Positions 49,376-59,102 of a stretch of 64,000 bases of DNA are shown one piece after another. The DNA is from Bacillus andreraoultii (lineage in GTDB: Bacteria; Bacillota; Bacilli; Bacillales; Caldibacillaceae): the NCBI RefSeq assembly GCF_001244735.1, contig NZ_LN868937.1, positions 468,630 to 532,629 of the forward strand. Direction: 5' to 3'. The notes under the pieces were generated by a model. It saw only the letters and a program-made list of their open reading frames with translations, ran no database searches and had not been told where the DNA came from. The position numbers and the translations under genes are program-made. Within the stretch, counting starts at the first letter, position 1; each line of letters opens with the position of its first letter.

Positions 49376-50182
49376 ATGAATCGGACGGTTGGATTTATTG
49401 GATGTGGAAATATCGCAAAATCGATCATCGGGGGAATGATGCGAGCAAACTTCATTAAACCGGAGCAAATTATTGTCTCAAATCGTTCATTACCGAGTCT
49501 TCAAGAGGTGGAACAAACCTATGGAATCCTAACAACAACGAATAATCTAGAAGTTGCTAGGAAAGCTGATTTCTTATTTTTAACGACGACTTCCGATATG
49601 TATGGACCCGTACTGGAAGAAATTCGTGATGAGTTGAAAGAAAATGCCATATTAATTTTAATTGCTGTTGGAGAGACGATTGAGAAAAATGAAAGGCGTT
49701 TGAATCGACCAATGAAAGTAATTAAAGCTATGCCAAATACACCGGCACTTGTCGGAGAAGGAATAACTGGTGTGGCAATTAATTCGTTCGTAACACCTGG
49801 GGATCAAGAAGAAATTAAAGCTCTATTTGAAAGCTTTGGTCGAGTGGAGTTTGTTAATGAGTCGATTATGGATGTTGTAACGGCAGTGGGAGGTTCCTCA
49901 CCAGCATTTTCTTATATGTTCATTGAAGCATTAGCAGATGGAGCAGTAATGCACGGGATGTCACGAAAACAAGCATATGTATTCGCTGCTCAAGCTGTTT
50001 TAGGTGCAGCAAAAATGCTATTAGAAACGGAGGCACACCCTGGTACACTAAAAGATAATGTTTGCTCACCAGGAGGAACAACAATCGAATCGGTTGCTCG
50101 GCTTGAAGAAATGGGCCTCCGCTCTGCCGTCATCGAAGCCATTAAAGTAAATATTGAAAAGGCAAAGAAAATACATGGATAA
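49376..50182 (+). CDS. proC: Pyrroline-5-carboxylate reductase
   Basis: 268 residues: Rossmann motif VGFIGCGNIAKSIIGGM at the N-terminus, KAMPNTPALVGEGITG and the C-terminal dimer/active-site segments AVGGSSPAFSYMFIEALADGAVMHGMSR and CSPGGTTIESVARLEE. Makes proline from pyrroline-5-carboxylate with NAD(P)H. ATG at 49376 follows AAGGGAGAG; an in-frame ATG at 49340 lacks a site. Which of the several Bacillus paralogs (proG, proH, proI) it equals cannot be told. Single gene after tRNA-Pro. Confidence 0.9.
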   Translation: MNRTVGFIGCGNIAKSIIGGMMRANFIKPEQIIVSNRSLPSLQEVEQTYGILTTTNNLEVARKADFLFLTTTSDMYGPVLEEIRDELKENAILILIAVGETIEKNERRLNRPMKVIKAMPNTPALVGEGITGVAINSFVTPGDQEEIKALFESFGRVEFVNESIMDVVTAVGGSSPAFSYMFIEALADGAVMHGMSRKQAYVFAAQAVLGAAKMLLETEAHPGTLKDNVCSPGGTTIESVARLEEMGLRSAVIEAIKVNIEKAKKIHG

Positions 50183-50480
50183 TCCATGTATTTTTTAAAT
50201 AGTTCTTTAGTGATTCATAACCACCTTGGAGAATGATTAAGACGCAATTTAAAAAAGGATAGAAAAATGAAGGGGGTTTATATATTAAATATGACTAATA
50301 TGTAGAACCCTTTCTTCTTTTACAAAAGCACTCTGTTATTTTAAGAAGTTAGATGATGTTTCCCCAAAAAACGCATGGTTTATATGATAAAGAAGTTTAA
50401 TCTTGTTCTGGGTGAATAACATTTCATTTAAGAGAATGGAATCAAAAGATCCATATTTTAATATTATTCCAGGATAACTC

Positions 50481-50508
50481 TTTACAAGTGAAAAAAATAT
50501 GATATAGT
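50481..50508 (+). promoter_or_regulatory. Promoter of the cation symporter gene
   Basis: TTTACA (50481-50486), 16-base spacer, TATAGT (50503-50508), 42 bases before the start codon. The rest of the 50183-50549 gap shows no riboswitch or other signal. Confidence 0.6.
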
Positions 50509-50549
50509 ATTCCTATAAAATACATCTGTACGTGTAGGGAGGACTATTG

Positions 50550-51743
50550 ATGAAAAAGAGATTTGGACTTTTGCCCAGAATTATTGCTGCTATTATTTTA
50601 GGTGTTCTACTCGGAAATGTTGTTCCTGAATGGTTTGTGAGAACTTTTGCTACATTTAATGGGATCTTTGGAAACTTCTTAAATTTTGCTATTCCTTTCA
50701 TTATTATTGGATTCATTGTTCCTGGGATTGCTCACTTAGGAAAAGGGGCAGGTAAGTTACTCGGAATATCTACTGTTATCGCCTATGTTTCTACGATTCT
50801 TGCTGGTTTACTTGCTTTCTTTGTTGGAAGTGTGTTGTTACCAAGTCTTGTCGCTGGAAATACGTTGCAAACGGCTGAAAATCCAGAGAAGTTTTTACAA
50901 TCAGCGTTTTTTGTTGTTGAAATGCCTCCTATTATGGATGTGATGAGTGCACTTATCTTATCATTTATTATTGGCGTTGGGATTGCTTCCACTAAGGGAG
51001 ATACACTTGAAAAGGCGTTTGATGAGTTTCAAATTATTATCGAAAAGTTTATTAATGTTGCGATTATTCCGTTATTACCATTTCATATATTTGGGATTTT
51101 TATGAACATGACTTTTGGCGGTCAAGTACAAAATATTTTATTTGTCTTTGCTAAAGTTTTTGTCCTTGTCATAGTGTTGCATATTACCATTTTACTCTTT
51201 CAATATACAGTGGCAGGAACGCTTTCAAGGAAAAACCCATTTGGCTTACTCAAGACAATGTTGCCAGCATATTTTACCGCAATGGGAACACAGTCTTCAT
51301 CTGCAACTATTCCAGTAACATTACAATCGGTGAAAAAGACAGGAATTCGGGCTAAAATTGGCGATTTTTGTATTCCATTATTTGCAACAATTCACTTATC
51401 TGGAAGTACCATTACTTTAGTAATCTGTTCATTAGGTGTGTTGTTATTAAATGGGGGTCACCCAACATTCGTTTCTTATTTTCCGTTTATTTTAATGTTA
51501 GGCGTAACAATGGTAGCTGCACCTGGAGTACCTGGGGGAGCGGTCATGGCAGCTTTAGGTATTATGAAATCGATGCTTGGTTTTGACCAAACGATGCTCT
51601 CTTTAATGATTGCTTTATATTTAGCACAAGATAGTTTTGGAACAGCGACGAATGTAACAGGTGATGGTGCGTTAAGCATGATTGTCGATCGGTTTATGGG
51701 TAAAGAAAAGACAACGATTGAAGTGCAAGAGGAAGTCATTTAA
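50550..51743 (+). CDS. Dicarboxylate/amino acid:cation symporter
   Basis: 397 residues with about eight helices plus re-entrant loops, DAACS family. AYFTAMGTQSSSATIPVTLQSVKKTGI (serine-rich hairpin HP1), TIHLSGSTITLVICSLGVL and the re-entrant AAPGVPGGAVMAALGIM followed by ALYLAQDSFGTATNVTGDGA are the transport signature. Imports acidic or neutral amino acids or C4-dicarboxylates with Na+ or H+. The ATG at 50550 follows GGGAGG. Substrate cannot be fixed. Confidence 0.85.
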   Translation: MKKRFGLLPRIIAAIILGVLLGNVVPEWFVRTFATFNGIFGNFLNFAIPFIIIGFIVPGIAHLGKGAGKLLGISTVIAYVSTILAGLLAFFVGSVLLPSLVAGNTLQTAENPEKFLQSAFFVVEMPPIMDVMSALILSFIIGVGIASTKGDTLEKAFDEFQIIIEKFINVAIIPLLPFHIFGIFMNMTFGGQVQNILFVFAKVFVLVIVLHITILLFQYTVAGTLSRKNPFGLLKTMLPAYFTAMGTQSSSATIPVTLQSVKKTGIRAKIGDFCIPLFATIHLSGSTITLVICSLGVLLLNGGHPTFVSYFPFILMLGVTMVAAPGVPGGAVMAALGIMKSMLGFDQTMLSLMIALYLAQDSFGTATNVTGDGALSMIVDRFMGKEKTTIEVQEEVI

Positions 51744-51802
51744 CTTTATTTAGCAGAAGTCCCCAACTATTATGAGAGGGGGACGAAATGTAAAACAATC
51801 TT

Positions 51803-51838
51803 AAGGAGCAAGTTCAGTACTGGACAGCTCCTTTCTTT
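51803..51838. terminator. Terminator between symporter and alaT, possible repeat remnant
   Basis: AAGGAGC (51803-51809) / GCTCCTT (51827-51833), then TCTTTTT. The 3' half CTGGACAGCTCCTTTCTT equals the end of dispersed repeat copy 4, which suggests a shortened derivative of that family. Confidence 0.65.
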
Positions 51839-52021
51839 TTGGAATAAACCTAATTTCACTGATATGGGTTCTACACGATAGACTTCTTGCAAGTTTTGGA
51901 CAAGTGTGGATTCAAGTGGTCTATATTATCAAGTTTTTTCCTTTCATCCATATGTTGGAAACTCATCTCTTTACCCCAGTCATTTTGTCTATAGCATCGA
52001 AAAATTGTATATTTCCTGTAC

Positions 52022-53218
52022 TTATTTACTAGTTCCATCCCTAGGTTCCACACCAATGGATTGTAAAAAGCGCCCGATTCGATTTATTGCTTCCTGTAGT
52101 TGCTGCATAGATGTTGCATATGAACAGCGAATATAACCTTCACCACTAGCCCCAAAAGCATTCCCCGGAACAACGGCAACCCGTTCCTTCATGAGTAACT
52201 CCTCAGCGAATTGTTCGGATGTAAGACCAGTGTCCTTAACCGATGGAAAAACATAGAAGGCACCTCCTGGCATATGGCAATGCAAGCCAATATCATTTAA
52301 TGCTTGTACAATATAATTTCTACGGCGGCGGTAGCTCTTTCGCATTTCCTCAACTTGTTCATTACCGTTGCGTAAAGCCTCAATCGCACCATGTTGCAAC
52401 ATATGTGGAGCACACATCGTCGTGTATTGATGTATTTTTAACATGACTTCTGTTATGGGTGTTGGGGCACAAACATAACCAAGCCGCCAACCAGTCATTG
52501 CATATGCTTTTGAAAAACCATTAATGACAATTGTTCGCTCGTACATTCCAGGTAGGGTAGCGATACTTACATAGTTGTCATCATATGTAAGTTCTGCATA
52601 TATTTCATCGGACACAACGATTAAGTCGTGTTTTATAACAACCTTCGCAATGGCTTGTAAATTTTCATCATTCAAAAATGCCCCAGTTGGATTATTTGGT
52701 GAACATAATAAAATTGCTTTTGTTTTGTCAGTGATTGCTCGCTCAATTTCTTCCACAGTTACTTTAAAGCCATTTTCTGCACTCGTATTTACGGCAATAG
52801 GCTTTCCTCCAGCCATCGTGATAAGTGATGCATAGGAAACAAATGCCGGCTCAATAATTAATACTTCTTCACCAGGATTTAACAAAGCACGAAAGGCTGT
52901 ATCTAACGCTTGGCTTGCACCAATTGTAACGATAATTTGATTTTCTGGATGATAGGAAAGCTGAAATTTCCGATCCAAATAATTTGCAATTTCTTCCCGT
53001 AATTCAAGCAGTCCAGGGTTTGCTGTATAAGAAGTATATCCGTCTTCTAATGAAGCAATCGCTGTATCACGAATTGCCCATGGGGTAATAAAATCTGGCT
53101 CACCAACCCCTAATGAAATGACATTTTCCATTTTTGAAGCAACATCAAAAAATTTTCGAATTCCAGATGGTTGTAATTGAACAGCTTTGTTTGCTAAAAC
53201 TTTTGTATAGTCAATCAT
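52022..53218 (-). CDS. alaT: Alanine transaminase AlaT (YugH-like)
   Basis: Class I PLP aminotransferase of 398 residues: VISLGVGEPDFITPW, LLCSPNNPTGAFL, VVSDEIYAELTYD, the PLP lysine in VINGFSKAYAMTGWRLGYV and IRCSYATS. Its start overlaps the stop of an Lrp-type regulator of the YugG/AlaR group, the same arrangement as B. subtilis alaR-alaT, which supports alanine synthesis from pyruvate and glutamate as its role. Without that neighbour the class could not be assigned a substrate. Confidence 0.85.
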   Translation of the reverse strand: MIDYTKVLANKAVQLQPSGIRKFFDVASKMENVISLGVGEPDFITPWAIRDTAIASLEDGYTSYTANPGLLELREEIANYLDRKFQLSYHPENQIIVTIGASQALDTAFRALLNPGEEVLIIEPAFVSYASLITMAGGKPIAVNTSAENGFKVTVEEIERAITDKTKAILLCSPNNPTGAFLNDENLQAIAKVVIKHDLIVVSDEIYAELTYDDNYVSIATLPGMYERTIVINGFSKAYAMTGWRLGYVCAPTPITEVMLKIHQYTTMCAPHMLQHGAIEALRNGNEQVEEMRKSYRRRRNYIVQALNDIGLHCHMPGGAFYVFPSVKDTGLTSEQFAEELLMKERVAVVPGNAFGASGEGYIRCSYATSMQQLQEAINRIGRFLQSIGVEPRDGTSK

Positions 53219-53718
53219 GGAGATACCACCATTCTCCGGTCTTGATCATCTTTTCCTTCAATAATAACGCCATCATGCTTATATTTTTTTAACATAAAAT
53301 GCGTCGTTGTCGAAATGACATTTTCAATTGTAGATAATTTTTCCGATACAAACGATGCAATTTCATTCATTGTTTTTCCTTCAACTGTAACCGATAAATC
53401 GTACGTTCCAGACATTAAATAAAGTGAGGTTACTTCAGGGTAACGGTAGATTTTTTCAGCAACTTCGTCAAAGCCAACGCCACGTTTTGGAGTTACCTTT
53501 ACATCGATAACTGCAACGATATTGTCTTTTCCTTCTACCTTACTCCAATCAATAAGGGCAGGATAGCTCACAATAATATGAGCATCCTCTAGTTTTTTAA
53601 TAAGTTCATTCACCTTTTCTACCGATAATTGTGTTTGCATGGCAATAGATTCTGTTGATTGACGATGGTTTTCTTCTAGTATCGCAAGTATCTCTAATTC
53701 TTGTTCAGTTAGTTTCAC
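53215..53718 (-). CDS. alaR: Lrp/AsnC-type regulator AlaR (YugG-like)
   Basis: 167 residues: N-terminal helix-turn-helix (about 5-55), then a RAM/AsnC ligand domain with VKVTPKRGVGFDEVAEKIYRYPEVTSLYLMSGTYDLSVTV and SEKLSTIENVISTTTHFMLKKYKHDGVI. The text follows YugG closely. In B. subtilis the product activates alaT. Four-base overlap with alaT. The gap upstream (53719-54062) contains only AT-rich promoter sequence. Confidence 0.88.
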   Translation of the reverse strand: MKLTEQELEILAILEENHRQSTESIAMQTQLSVEKVNELIKKLEDAHIIVSYPALIDWSKVEGKDNIVAVIDVKVTPKRGVGFDEVAEKIYRYPEVTSLYLMSGTYDLSVTVEGKTMNEIASFVSEKLSTIENVISTTTHFMLKKYKHDGVIIEGKDDQDRRMVVSP

Positions 53719-54062
53719 GGTGATCCTCCTAATTTTGCTTCATTTCTTTGCTTGAATAAGGTACTAATGGAATGTACCCACGTTTTTTAATTCAAAATCG
53801 TTACTCAACAAGGAAAACTTTGATAAAGTATAGATAGAATTTTCCTCAAGTTAAGTTATAAAAATATAAAAATCAAAAGTGAATGTAGAATAGAATATTA
53901 AAATTATTTTATCAAATATAGTGACCTTTGAAAATAGTTCGATATTTGTTTTCTAGAATAGGATTAAGTAGTTCTATTATTTTTCATAAATACGTATGAA
54001 CAGACTAGTAGTTATTATATAGACAAAATGACGTTAAAATAAATTCATTGGGGGGGAGATTG

Positions 54063-54836
54063 ATGGATAAAAAAGTCGCACTGATTACTGGGGGAGCAAC
54101 TGGAATTGGGAAACAGACCGCTATTCAGCTAGCAGCACAAGGCTACCAATTAGCTATTAACTACCGATCCAATACATTAGCAGCAGAAAATCTAGTCAGA
54201 TATTTAAACGAAATGTACGGAACAAAACATATGATCATTCAAGGTGATGTAGCAAAAGAAGGAGACTGTGAAAAAATTGTCGTAGAGACGGCGAAAATGT
54301 TCAATAAAATCGATGTACTCATTCATAATGCTGGACCATATATTCATGAAAGAAAGTCACTAACGGATTATCGTTTCGATGAATGGAATTATTTAATTCA
54401 AGGAAATTTAAGTAGCACCTTTTACTTAGCAAAACAAATTATCCCAATGATGCGGACACAAAAATGGGGAAGAATCATTACCATTGGTTTTGATCGAGTG
54501 GAAACAGCACCGGGATGGATTTATCGGTCCGCATTCGCGGCAGCAAAAACAGGTCTTGCCTCGTTAACAAGGACGATTGCTTTAGAAGAAAGGAAAAATG
54601 GTATTACAGCGAATATGATCTCTCCAGGCGATATTACATCGGAATGGAAAGAACGAACCATTCGGGACGCAATTGCCGCAAAGGAGAATCACCTTGAACG
54701 CGAAGGAACTGGAGAAGATATTGCAAGAGTGATTGCTTTTCTTGTTGATGAAAAGTCAGACTTTATTACAGGATCCATTATTTCTGCGACGGGTGGAATT
54801 GATGTTTTAGGAAAAGCGTTTCGGGAAAATGAATAA
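54063..54836 (+). CDS. Short-chain dehydrogenase/reductase with altered active site
   Basis: 257 residues, classical SDR fold: TGGATGIG (9-16), HNAG (88-91) and the C-terminal GSIISATGGIDVLG. The YxxxK catalytic motif reads FAAAK: phenylalanine at 158 where tyrosine is expected, with Lys162 kept, and the usual serine region reads TIGFDR (140-145). A tyrosine (Y154) lies one helical turn earlier. Redox activity may be changed or lost. ATG at 54063 follows GGGGGGAG. First of a series with acyl-CoA genes; 53 bases before an enoyl-CoA hydratase. Confidence 0.82.
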   Translation: MDKKVALITGGATGIGKQTAIQLAAQGYQLAINYRSNTLAAENLVRYLNEMYGTKHMIIQGDVAKEGDCEKIVVETAKMFNKIDVLIHNAGPYIHERKSLTDYRFDEWNYLIQGNLSSTFYLAKQIIPMMRTQKWGRIITIGFDRVETAPGWIYRSAFAAAKTGLASLTRTIALEERKNGITANMISPGDITSEWKERTIRDAIAAKENHLEREGTGEDIARVIAFLVDEKSDFITGSIISATGGIDVLGKAFRENE

Positions 54837-54889
54837 AAAATGATGACTTGGAAAACTCGATGATTAATCGACGTCTTTTGGAGGGAAAA

Positions 54890-55684
54890 ATGTCAAACTT
54901 ACAAAATGAACAAATTTATATGGTAGTGGAAAATCAAATAGCAACCATTTATATGAACCGACCAGAAAAAAGAAATGCGTTATCTTTTGAAATGTGGGAA
55001 AGCTTAAATGAATATGTGGATCAGGCTAATCGGAATCGCGAAGTAAAAGTAATTATTTTCCGAAGTACAACGGAAGAGGCTTTTTCTGCAGGAGCGGATA
55101 TTCGTGAATTTGAAACAAGACGTTCCACTGTCGATGAAATGATGACTTATAGTGCGGTTATGGGAAAATTAGAAGAAAAAGTAGCAAGTGGAATAAAGCC
55201 GACAATTGCAATGATTCAAGGTTATTGTGTTGGTGGTGGCTGTGAATTAGCTGTTGCTTGTGATTTTCGCTTTTCCGATCCAACCGGGAAATTTGGTATT
55301 ACACCAGCAAAGTTAGGAATTGTTTATAATACGCAGGCAACAAAGCATCTCGTTGATTTAGTTGGTCCTTCAAACGCAAAAGATATTTTATATACTGGGC
55401 GAATAATGGGAGCTGATGAAGCACTTCATATGGGATTAATCAACCGCATTTACCATCCAGAACAATTGGAGGATGAAACATACCGTTTTGCAAAGATGAT
55501 TTGTGACAACTCGCAATACTCTGTGCGAGGAACGAAAAAAATTGTTCATCACATTTTACATGGTGGAAAAGAAGATAATGAAGAGATCATGGGATTAATA
55601 ATTGATTCGGTTACTTCGGAAGACTATAAAGAGGGTGTCGACGCATTTTTAAACAAAAGGAAGCCGAACTTCCCTTTTGTCTAA
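54890..55684 (+). CDS. Enoyl-CoA hydratase/isomerase family protein
   Basis: 264 residues of the crotonase fold. NRPEKRNALSFEMWESL, AFSAGADIREF (oxyanion hole), GYCVGGGCELAVACDFRFSD (second oxyanion segment) and KFGITPAKLGIVYN are present. In the segment after that the catalytic glutamates of true hydratases are not obvious, so isomerase, hydrolase or lyase activity is possible. ATG at 54890 is preceded by GGAGGG. Likely transcribed with the SDR gene; a terminator follows. Confidence 0.85.
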   Translation: MSNLQNEQIYMVVENQIATIYMNRPEKRNALSFEMWESLNEYVDQANRNREVKVIIFRSTTEEAFSAGADIREFETRRSTVDEMMTYSAVMGKLEEKVASGIKPTIAMIQGYCVGGGCELAVACDFRFSDPTGKFGITPAKLGIVYNTQATKHLVDLVGPSNAKDILYTGRIMGADEALHMGLINRIYHPEQLEDETYRFAKMICDNSQYSVRGTKKIVHHILHGGKEDNEEIMGLIIDSVTSEDYKEGVDAFLNKRKPNFPFV

Positions 55685-55697
55685 ACGAGTTGTAAAA

Positions 55698-55731
55698 ATG
55701 AGGAGCTTCAAACCGTTCCTCATATTTTTTT
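55698..55731 (+). terminator. Terminator after the first enoyl-CoA hydratase gene
   Basis: ATGAGGA (55698-55704) / TCCTCAT (55717-55723), then A and seven T. Confidence 0.8.
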
Positions 55732-55734
55732 AAG

Positions 55735-55760
55735 AAAAAATGAATGGTTGTTCATTTTTT
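55735..55760. promoter_or_regulatory. Palindrome, candidate FadR-like operator
   Basis: AAAAAATGAA and TTCATTTTTT flank TGGTTG. The core TGAATG-n-TCATT resembles one side of the Bacillus FadR consensus TGAATGAnTAnTCATTCA, with several mismatches on the right. It lies before the acyl-CoA dehydrogenase operon, which makes a fatty-acid-responsive role plausible. Confidence 0.35.
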
Positions 55761-55982
55761 CTGTTGCCTTTTTGCAGAAAATAATTAATAATCATAAATA
55801 AGGAAGATTCGTAGTTTATGTCAAATGTAGGGGGGGGTGATATAAAAATATCCTCTTGACTTTAATAAAGTAATAGTAACAAGGTTATATCATCATGTTT
55901 TGCAAGAAGATAAATATTTTAAAAATACAAATCATATATTCACAACATAGCGTACATTTTGAATTCGATAAGGGGGAAATGA

Positions 55983-57128
55983 ATGAAGCGGACATTTTTA
56001 ACGGAGGAACATGAGATTTTTCGCCAGTCATTACGCAAATTTTTAGAAAAAGAGGCCGTTCCTTATTATGAAGAGTGGGAGAAAAATAAAGAAGTACCTC
56101 GGGCATTTTGGATGAGGCTTGGGGAACAAGGGTATCTCTGTCCACAAGTGGATGAAAAATATGGGGGTTTGGGAACAGATTTTGGATATGCAGTCGTTCT
56201 TAACGAGGAAATGGAACGAGTTGGAACAAGCCTCATAGGAATCGGCCTCCACAACGATATAGTGATTCCATATATAGAATCATATGGAACAGAGGAACAG
56301 AAAAAGCGGTGGCTACCTGGGGCAATAAGTGGTGAGATCATCACTGCCATCGGAATGACCGAACCAGGTGCAGGATCTGATTTAGCAGGAATACAAACAA
56401 CAGCCGTTCGGGATGGGGACGACTATATAATTAATGGGGAAAAGACATTTATTACAAATGGTTATACAGCCGATCTTGTCGTTATTGTTGCAAAAACAAA
56501 TCCGAAAGCAAATCCACCACATCGGGGAATCAGTTTATTTGTTGTTGAAGCAGGTACCCCTGGATTTAAAAAAGGGAAAAAACTAGCCAAACTTGGCCAA
56601 CATGCAAATGACACAAGTGAATTAATTTTTGAAGATGTGCGCGTACCAAAAACGAATTTATTAGGTAAAGAAGGAATGGGCTTTTATTACTTAATGGAAA
56701 AATTACAGCAGGAACGTTTAATGGTCGCAATTCAAGGATTGGCAGCTGCTGAGCGGATGTTGGAGCTAACCATTGATTATGTCAAACAGAGGAAGGCATT
56801 CGGAACAACGATTAGCCAATTTCAAAATACACAGTTTAAAATAGCAGAAATGGCGACAGAACTTGAAGTGGGACGAGCGTTTGTTGATCGACTTATTATC
56901 GATCATATGGCAGGAAATACGGTTGTTACGGAAGTATCTATGGCTAAATGGTGGATAACCGATTTAGCTAAAAAAGTCGCGGGTGAATGTCTGCAGTTGC
57001 ATGGCGGATATGGCTATATGGAAGAATATGAGATTGCTAGACGTTTTCGTGATATTACCGTCACTTCGATATACGCAGGTTCGAATGAAATTATGAAGCA
57101 AATAATCGCAAAAAATATAGGAATGTAA
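55983..57128 (+). CDS. Acyl-CoA dehydrogenase
   Basis: 381 residues, FAD enzyme of fatty-acid type beta-oxidation. IGMTEPGAGSDLAGIQTTA and GEKTFITNG (FAD/substrate), RKAFGTTISQFQNTQFKIAEMA and LQLHGGYGYMEEYEIARRFRD are conserved. The C-terminal catalytic position of medium-chain enzymes is alanine here (YAGSNEIM), while LQQERLMVAIQG carries a glutamate at the place used by long-chain and isovaleryl-CoA enzymes, so that glutamate is probably the base. ATG follows AAGGGGG. Heads a unit with the nitronate-type oxygenase, a second hydratase and an MBL hydrolase. Confidence 0.92.
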   Translation: MKRTFLTEEHEIFRQSLRKFLEKEAVPYYEEWEKNKEVPRAFWMRLGEQGYLCPQVDEKYGGLGTDFGYAVVLNEEMERVGTSLIGIGLHNDIVIPYIESYGTEEQKKRWLPGAISGEIITAIGMTEPGAGSDLAGIQTTAVRDGDDYIINGEKTFITNGYTADLVVIVAKTNPKANPPHRGISLFVVEAGTPGFKKGKKLAKLGQHANDTSELIFEDVRVPKTNLLGKEGMGFYYLMEKLQQERLMVAIQGLAAAERMLELTIDYVKQRKAFGTTISQFQNTQFKIAEMATELEVGRAFVDRLIIDHMAGNTVVTEVSMAKWWITDLAKKVAGECLQLHGGYGYMEEYEIARRFRDITVTSIYAGSNEIMKQIIAKNIGM

Positions 57129-57249
57129 ATATATTCTCTGGATGTGTTAAGTAAGTAGGTTCCGTATTGCGAGACAAACGATTCTGTTTCCCACTTTCCA
57201 GCCGAATTCTCGAATGAAACAAGATCTAACATTTAAGGAGATGTAGAAT

Positions 57250-58227
57250 ATGACAAAAGCAAATGTTGCAAGTTTAAAAGAGTCTACGAAACTACCAGTT
57301 ATTATGGCGCCGATGTTTTTAATCAATGATCCAAATATGGTTTTGTATGCTTGTGAAAGCGGAATCATTGGTACGTTCCCCGCACTTAATGCAAGAACAA
57401 ATGAAATTTTAGAAACTTGGTTCCAACAAATTACAACAGAGTGGGCTGAATTGAAAGCGGCAAACCCAGGTAAAAAAATTGCACCGTGGGGGATTAATTT
57501 TATTAGTCATAAGTCGAATAAGCGGTTTGTGGAAGATCTCCAATTAATTGAAAAGTATCAACCGCCACTGATCATCACTTCTCTCGGTGATCCAAGTCCT
57601 GTCGTTGAAATTGCACACAAATATGGGGGAGTCGTTTTTTCAGATGTAATAAACGTAAAATTTGCGAAGAAGGCGATTGAAAAAGGAACAGATGGGCTGA
57701 TTCTCGTATGTAGTGGAGCAGGGGGGCACGCAGGAACATATAGTCCTTTTGCATTTATCCATGAAGTAAAAGAATTTTGGGATGGACCGATTGTGCTAGC
57801 TGGAGCAATGTCAAAAGGAGAAGATATTTTAGCCGCAGAAATTCTTGGTGCCGACTTTGCTTATTTAGGATCGCGATTTATTCCTGCGAAAGAAAGTATG
57901 GCTCAAGATGGTTACAAGGAAATGGTGCTTACTTCTGGCGTTGAGGACATTATTTATACAGATGCATTTAGTGGTGTGAATGCGAACTACTTAATCCCAA
58001 GTATTCTACAAGTGGGACTTGACCCGATGAAACTACAACGAAAAGAGAAAATTGATTTCTCAGAACTTGCAAATCCGAATATTCGTGCATGGAAGGATGT
58101 TTGGTCTGCGGGACAAGGAGTCGGTGCAATTAAAAAGATACAAACGATGGCTGAAATTGTTGACGAACTAGTCGAGCAATATGAAGTAGCAAAGGAAAAA
58201 ATCGTTAAAGGGAATTTTGCATATTAA
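57250..58227 (+). CDS. Nitronate monooxygenase / 2-nitropropane dioxygenase family
   Basis: 325 residues, FMN-binding TIM barrel. LPVIMAPMFLINDPNMVLYACESGIIGTFPALNART at the N-terminus, LILVCSGAGGHAGTYSPFAF with the family histidine (about 158), IVLAGAMSKGEDILAAEILGADFAYLGSRFI (phosphate-binding). The family covers nitronate monooxygenases and enoyl-ACP/enoyl-CoA reductase-like proteins. Within an acyl-CoA gene series a role on a CoA thioester is possible. ATG at 57250 after AAGGAGATG. Confidence 0.85.
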   Translation: MTKANVASLKESTKLPVIMAPMFLINDPNMVLYACESGIIGTFPALNARTNEILETWFQQITTEWAELKAANPGKKIAPWGINFISHKSNKRFVEDLQLIEKYQPPLIITSLGDPSPVVEIAHKYGGVVFSDVINVKFAKKAIEKGTDGLILVCSGAGGHAGTYSPFAFIHEVKEFWDGPIVLAGAMSKGEDILAAEILGADFAYLGSRFIPAKESMAQDGYKEMVLTSGVEDIIYTDAFSGVNANYLIPSILQVGLDPMKLQRKEKIDFSELANPNIRAWKDVWSAGQGVGAIKKIQTMAEIVDELVEQYEVAKEKIVKGNFAY

Positions 58228-58305
58228 TGACGGTACGAATACGTTTAAATCAAGGTAAATAAATATATGAGTGAATGTTCAATCATTAAATATGAGGTGA
58301 AAGAA

Positions 58306-59082
58306 ATGGCAAATATAGTGGAAGTAAAAAAGGAAAATGGTATTGCATATGTAACGATGAACCGTCCAGATAAGTTAAACGCACTTTCACATGAACTAGT
58401 TACCGGTGTGATTGGAGCACTAAAGGAAGCTGAAGCAGATCAAGAGGTAAAAGCGATTATTTTATCCGGTGCAGGAAAATCATTTTGTTCTGGAGGAGAT
58501 ATTGGTTCATTTAATGAGGCGAAAACAGTAAGGGACAAACTAGCCCATATGAAGGGAGCAGTTGCTTTACAAAATGCGATTCAACAGTTAGATAAGTACG
58601 TGATTAGTGCTGTTCATGGTTATGCGGCGGGGGCTGGTTTCAGTATTGCTCTTGCATCCGACTTTATCGTTGCAGATCAAAAGGCGGCTTTTGCCATTAG
58701 TTTTAAAAACATCGGTTTAATTCCAGACTTAGGTTTAGTGAAGGCGTTAACTGAAAACGTTCCGAATGCGCTTGTTAAAGAGTGGATTTCAAAAGGAGCA
58801 GTCATTTCCGCTCAAGAACTTTATGATAAAGGAATTGTGAACCGAGTAGCGGAAGAGGATGTGCGAAAAGAGGCAACTGAATTTGCACAATTCATTATCG
58901 AAGGGCCACCACTTGCGAATCAGTTTGTCAAATGCTTAGTGAATCATGCTGCAGAATTGACAAACGAAACAAATGAAATGCAAGAAAACTTAATGCAAAC
59001 TTTATTATTCAATACGGCTGATCATCGTGAAGGGGTGCAAGCATTTTTTGAAAAACGGGCACCAAAATTTGAAGGGAAATAA
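58306..59082 (+). CDS. Enoyl-CoA hydratase/isomerase family protein, second copy
   Basis: 258 residues, crotonase fold: MNRPDKLNALSHELVTG, SFCSGGDIGSFNEA (oxyanion hole) and VHGYAAGAGFSIALASDFIVAD. The region KNIGLIPDLGLVKALTENVP has the aspartate typical of isomerase-like members rather than both glutamates of hydratases. The ATG at 58306 follows GAGGTGAAAG. It lies between the nitronate-type oxygenase and the MBL hydrolase in the same direction. Confidence 0.85.
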   Translation: MANIVEVKKENGIAYVTMNRPDKLNALSHELVTGVIGALKEAEADQEVKAIILSGAGKSFCSGGDIGSFNEAKTVRDKLAHMKGAVALQNAIQQLDKYVISAVHGYAAGAGFSIALASDFIVADQKAAFAISFKNIGLIPDLGLVKALTENVPNALVKEWISKGAVISAQELYDKGIVNRVAEEDVRKEATEFAQFIIEGPPLANQFVKCLVNHAAELTNETNEMQENLMQTLLFNTADHREGVQAFFEKRAPKFEGK

Positions 59083-59102
59083 GGAAGGGAGATGTTCCCT
59101 CT

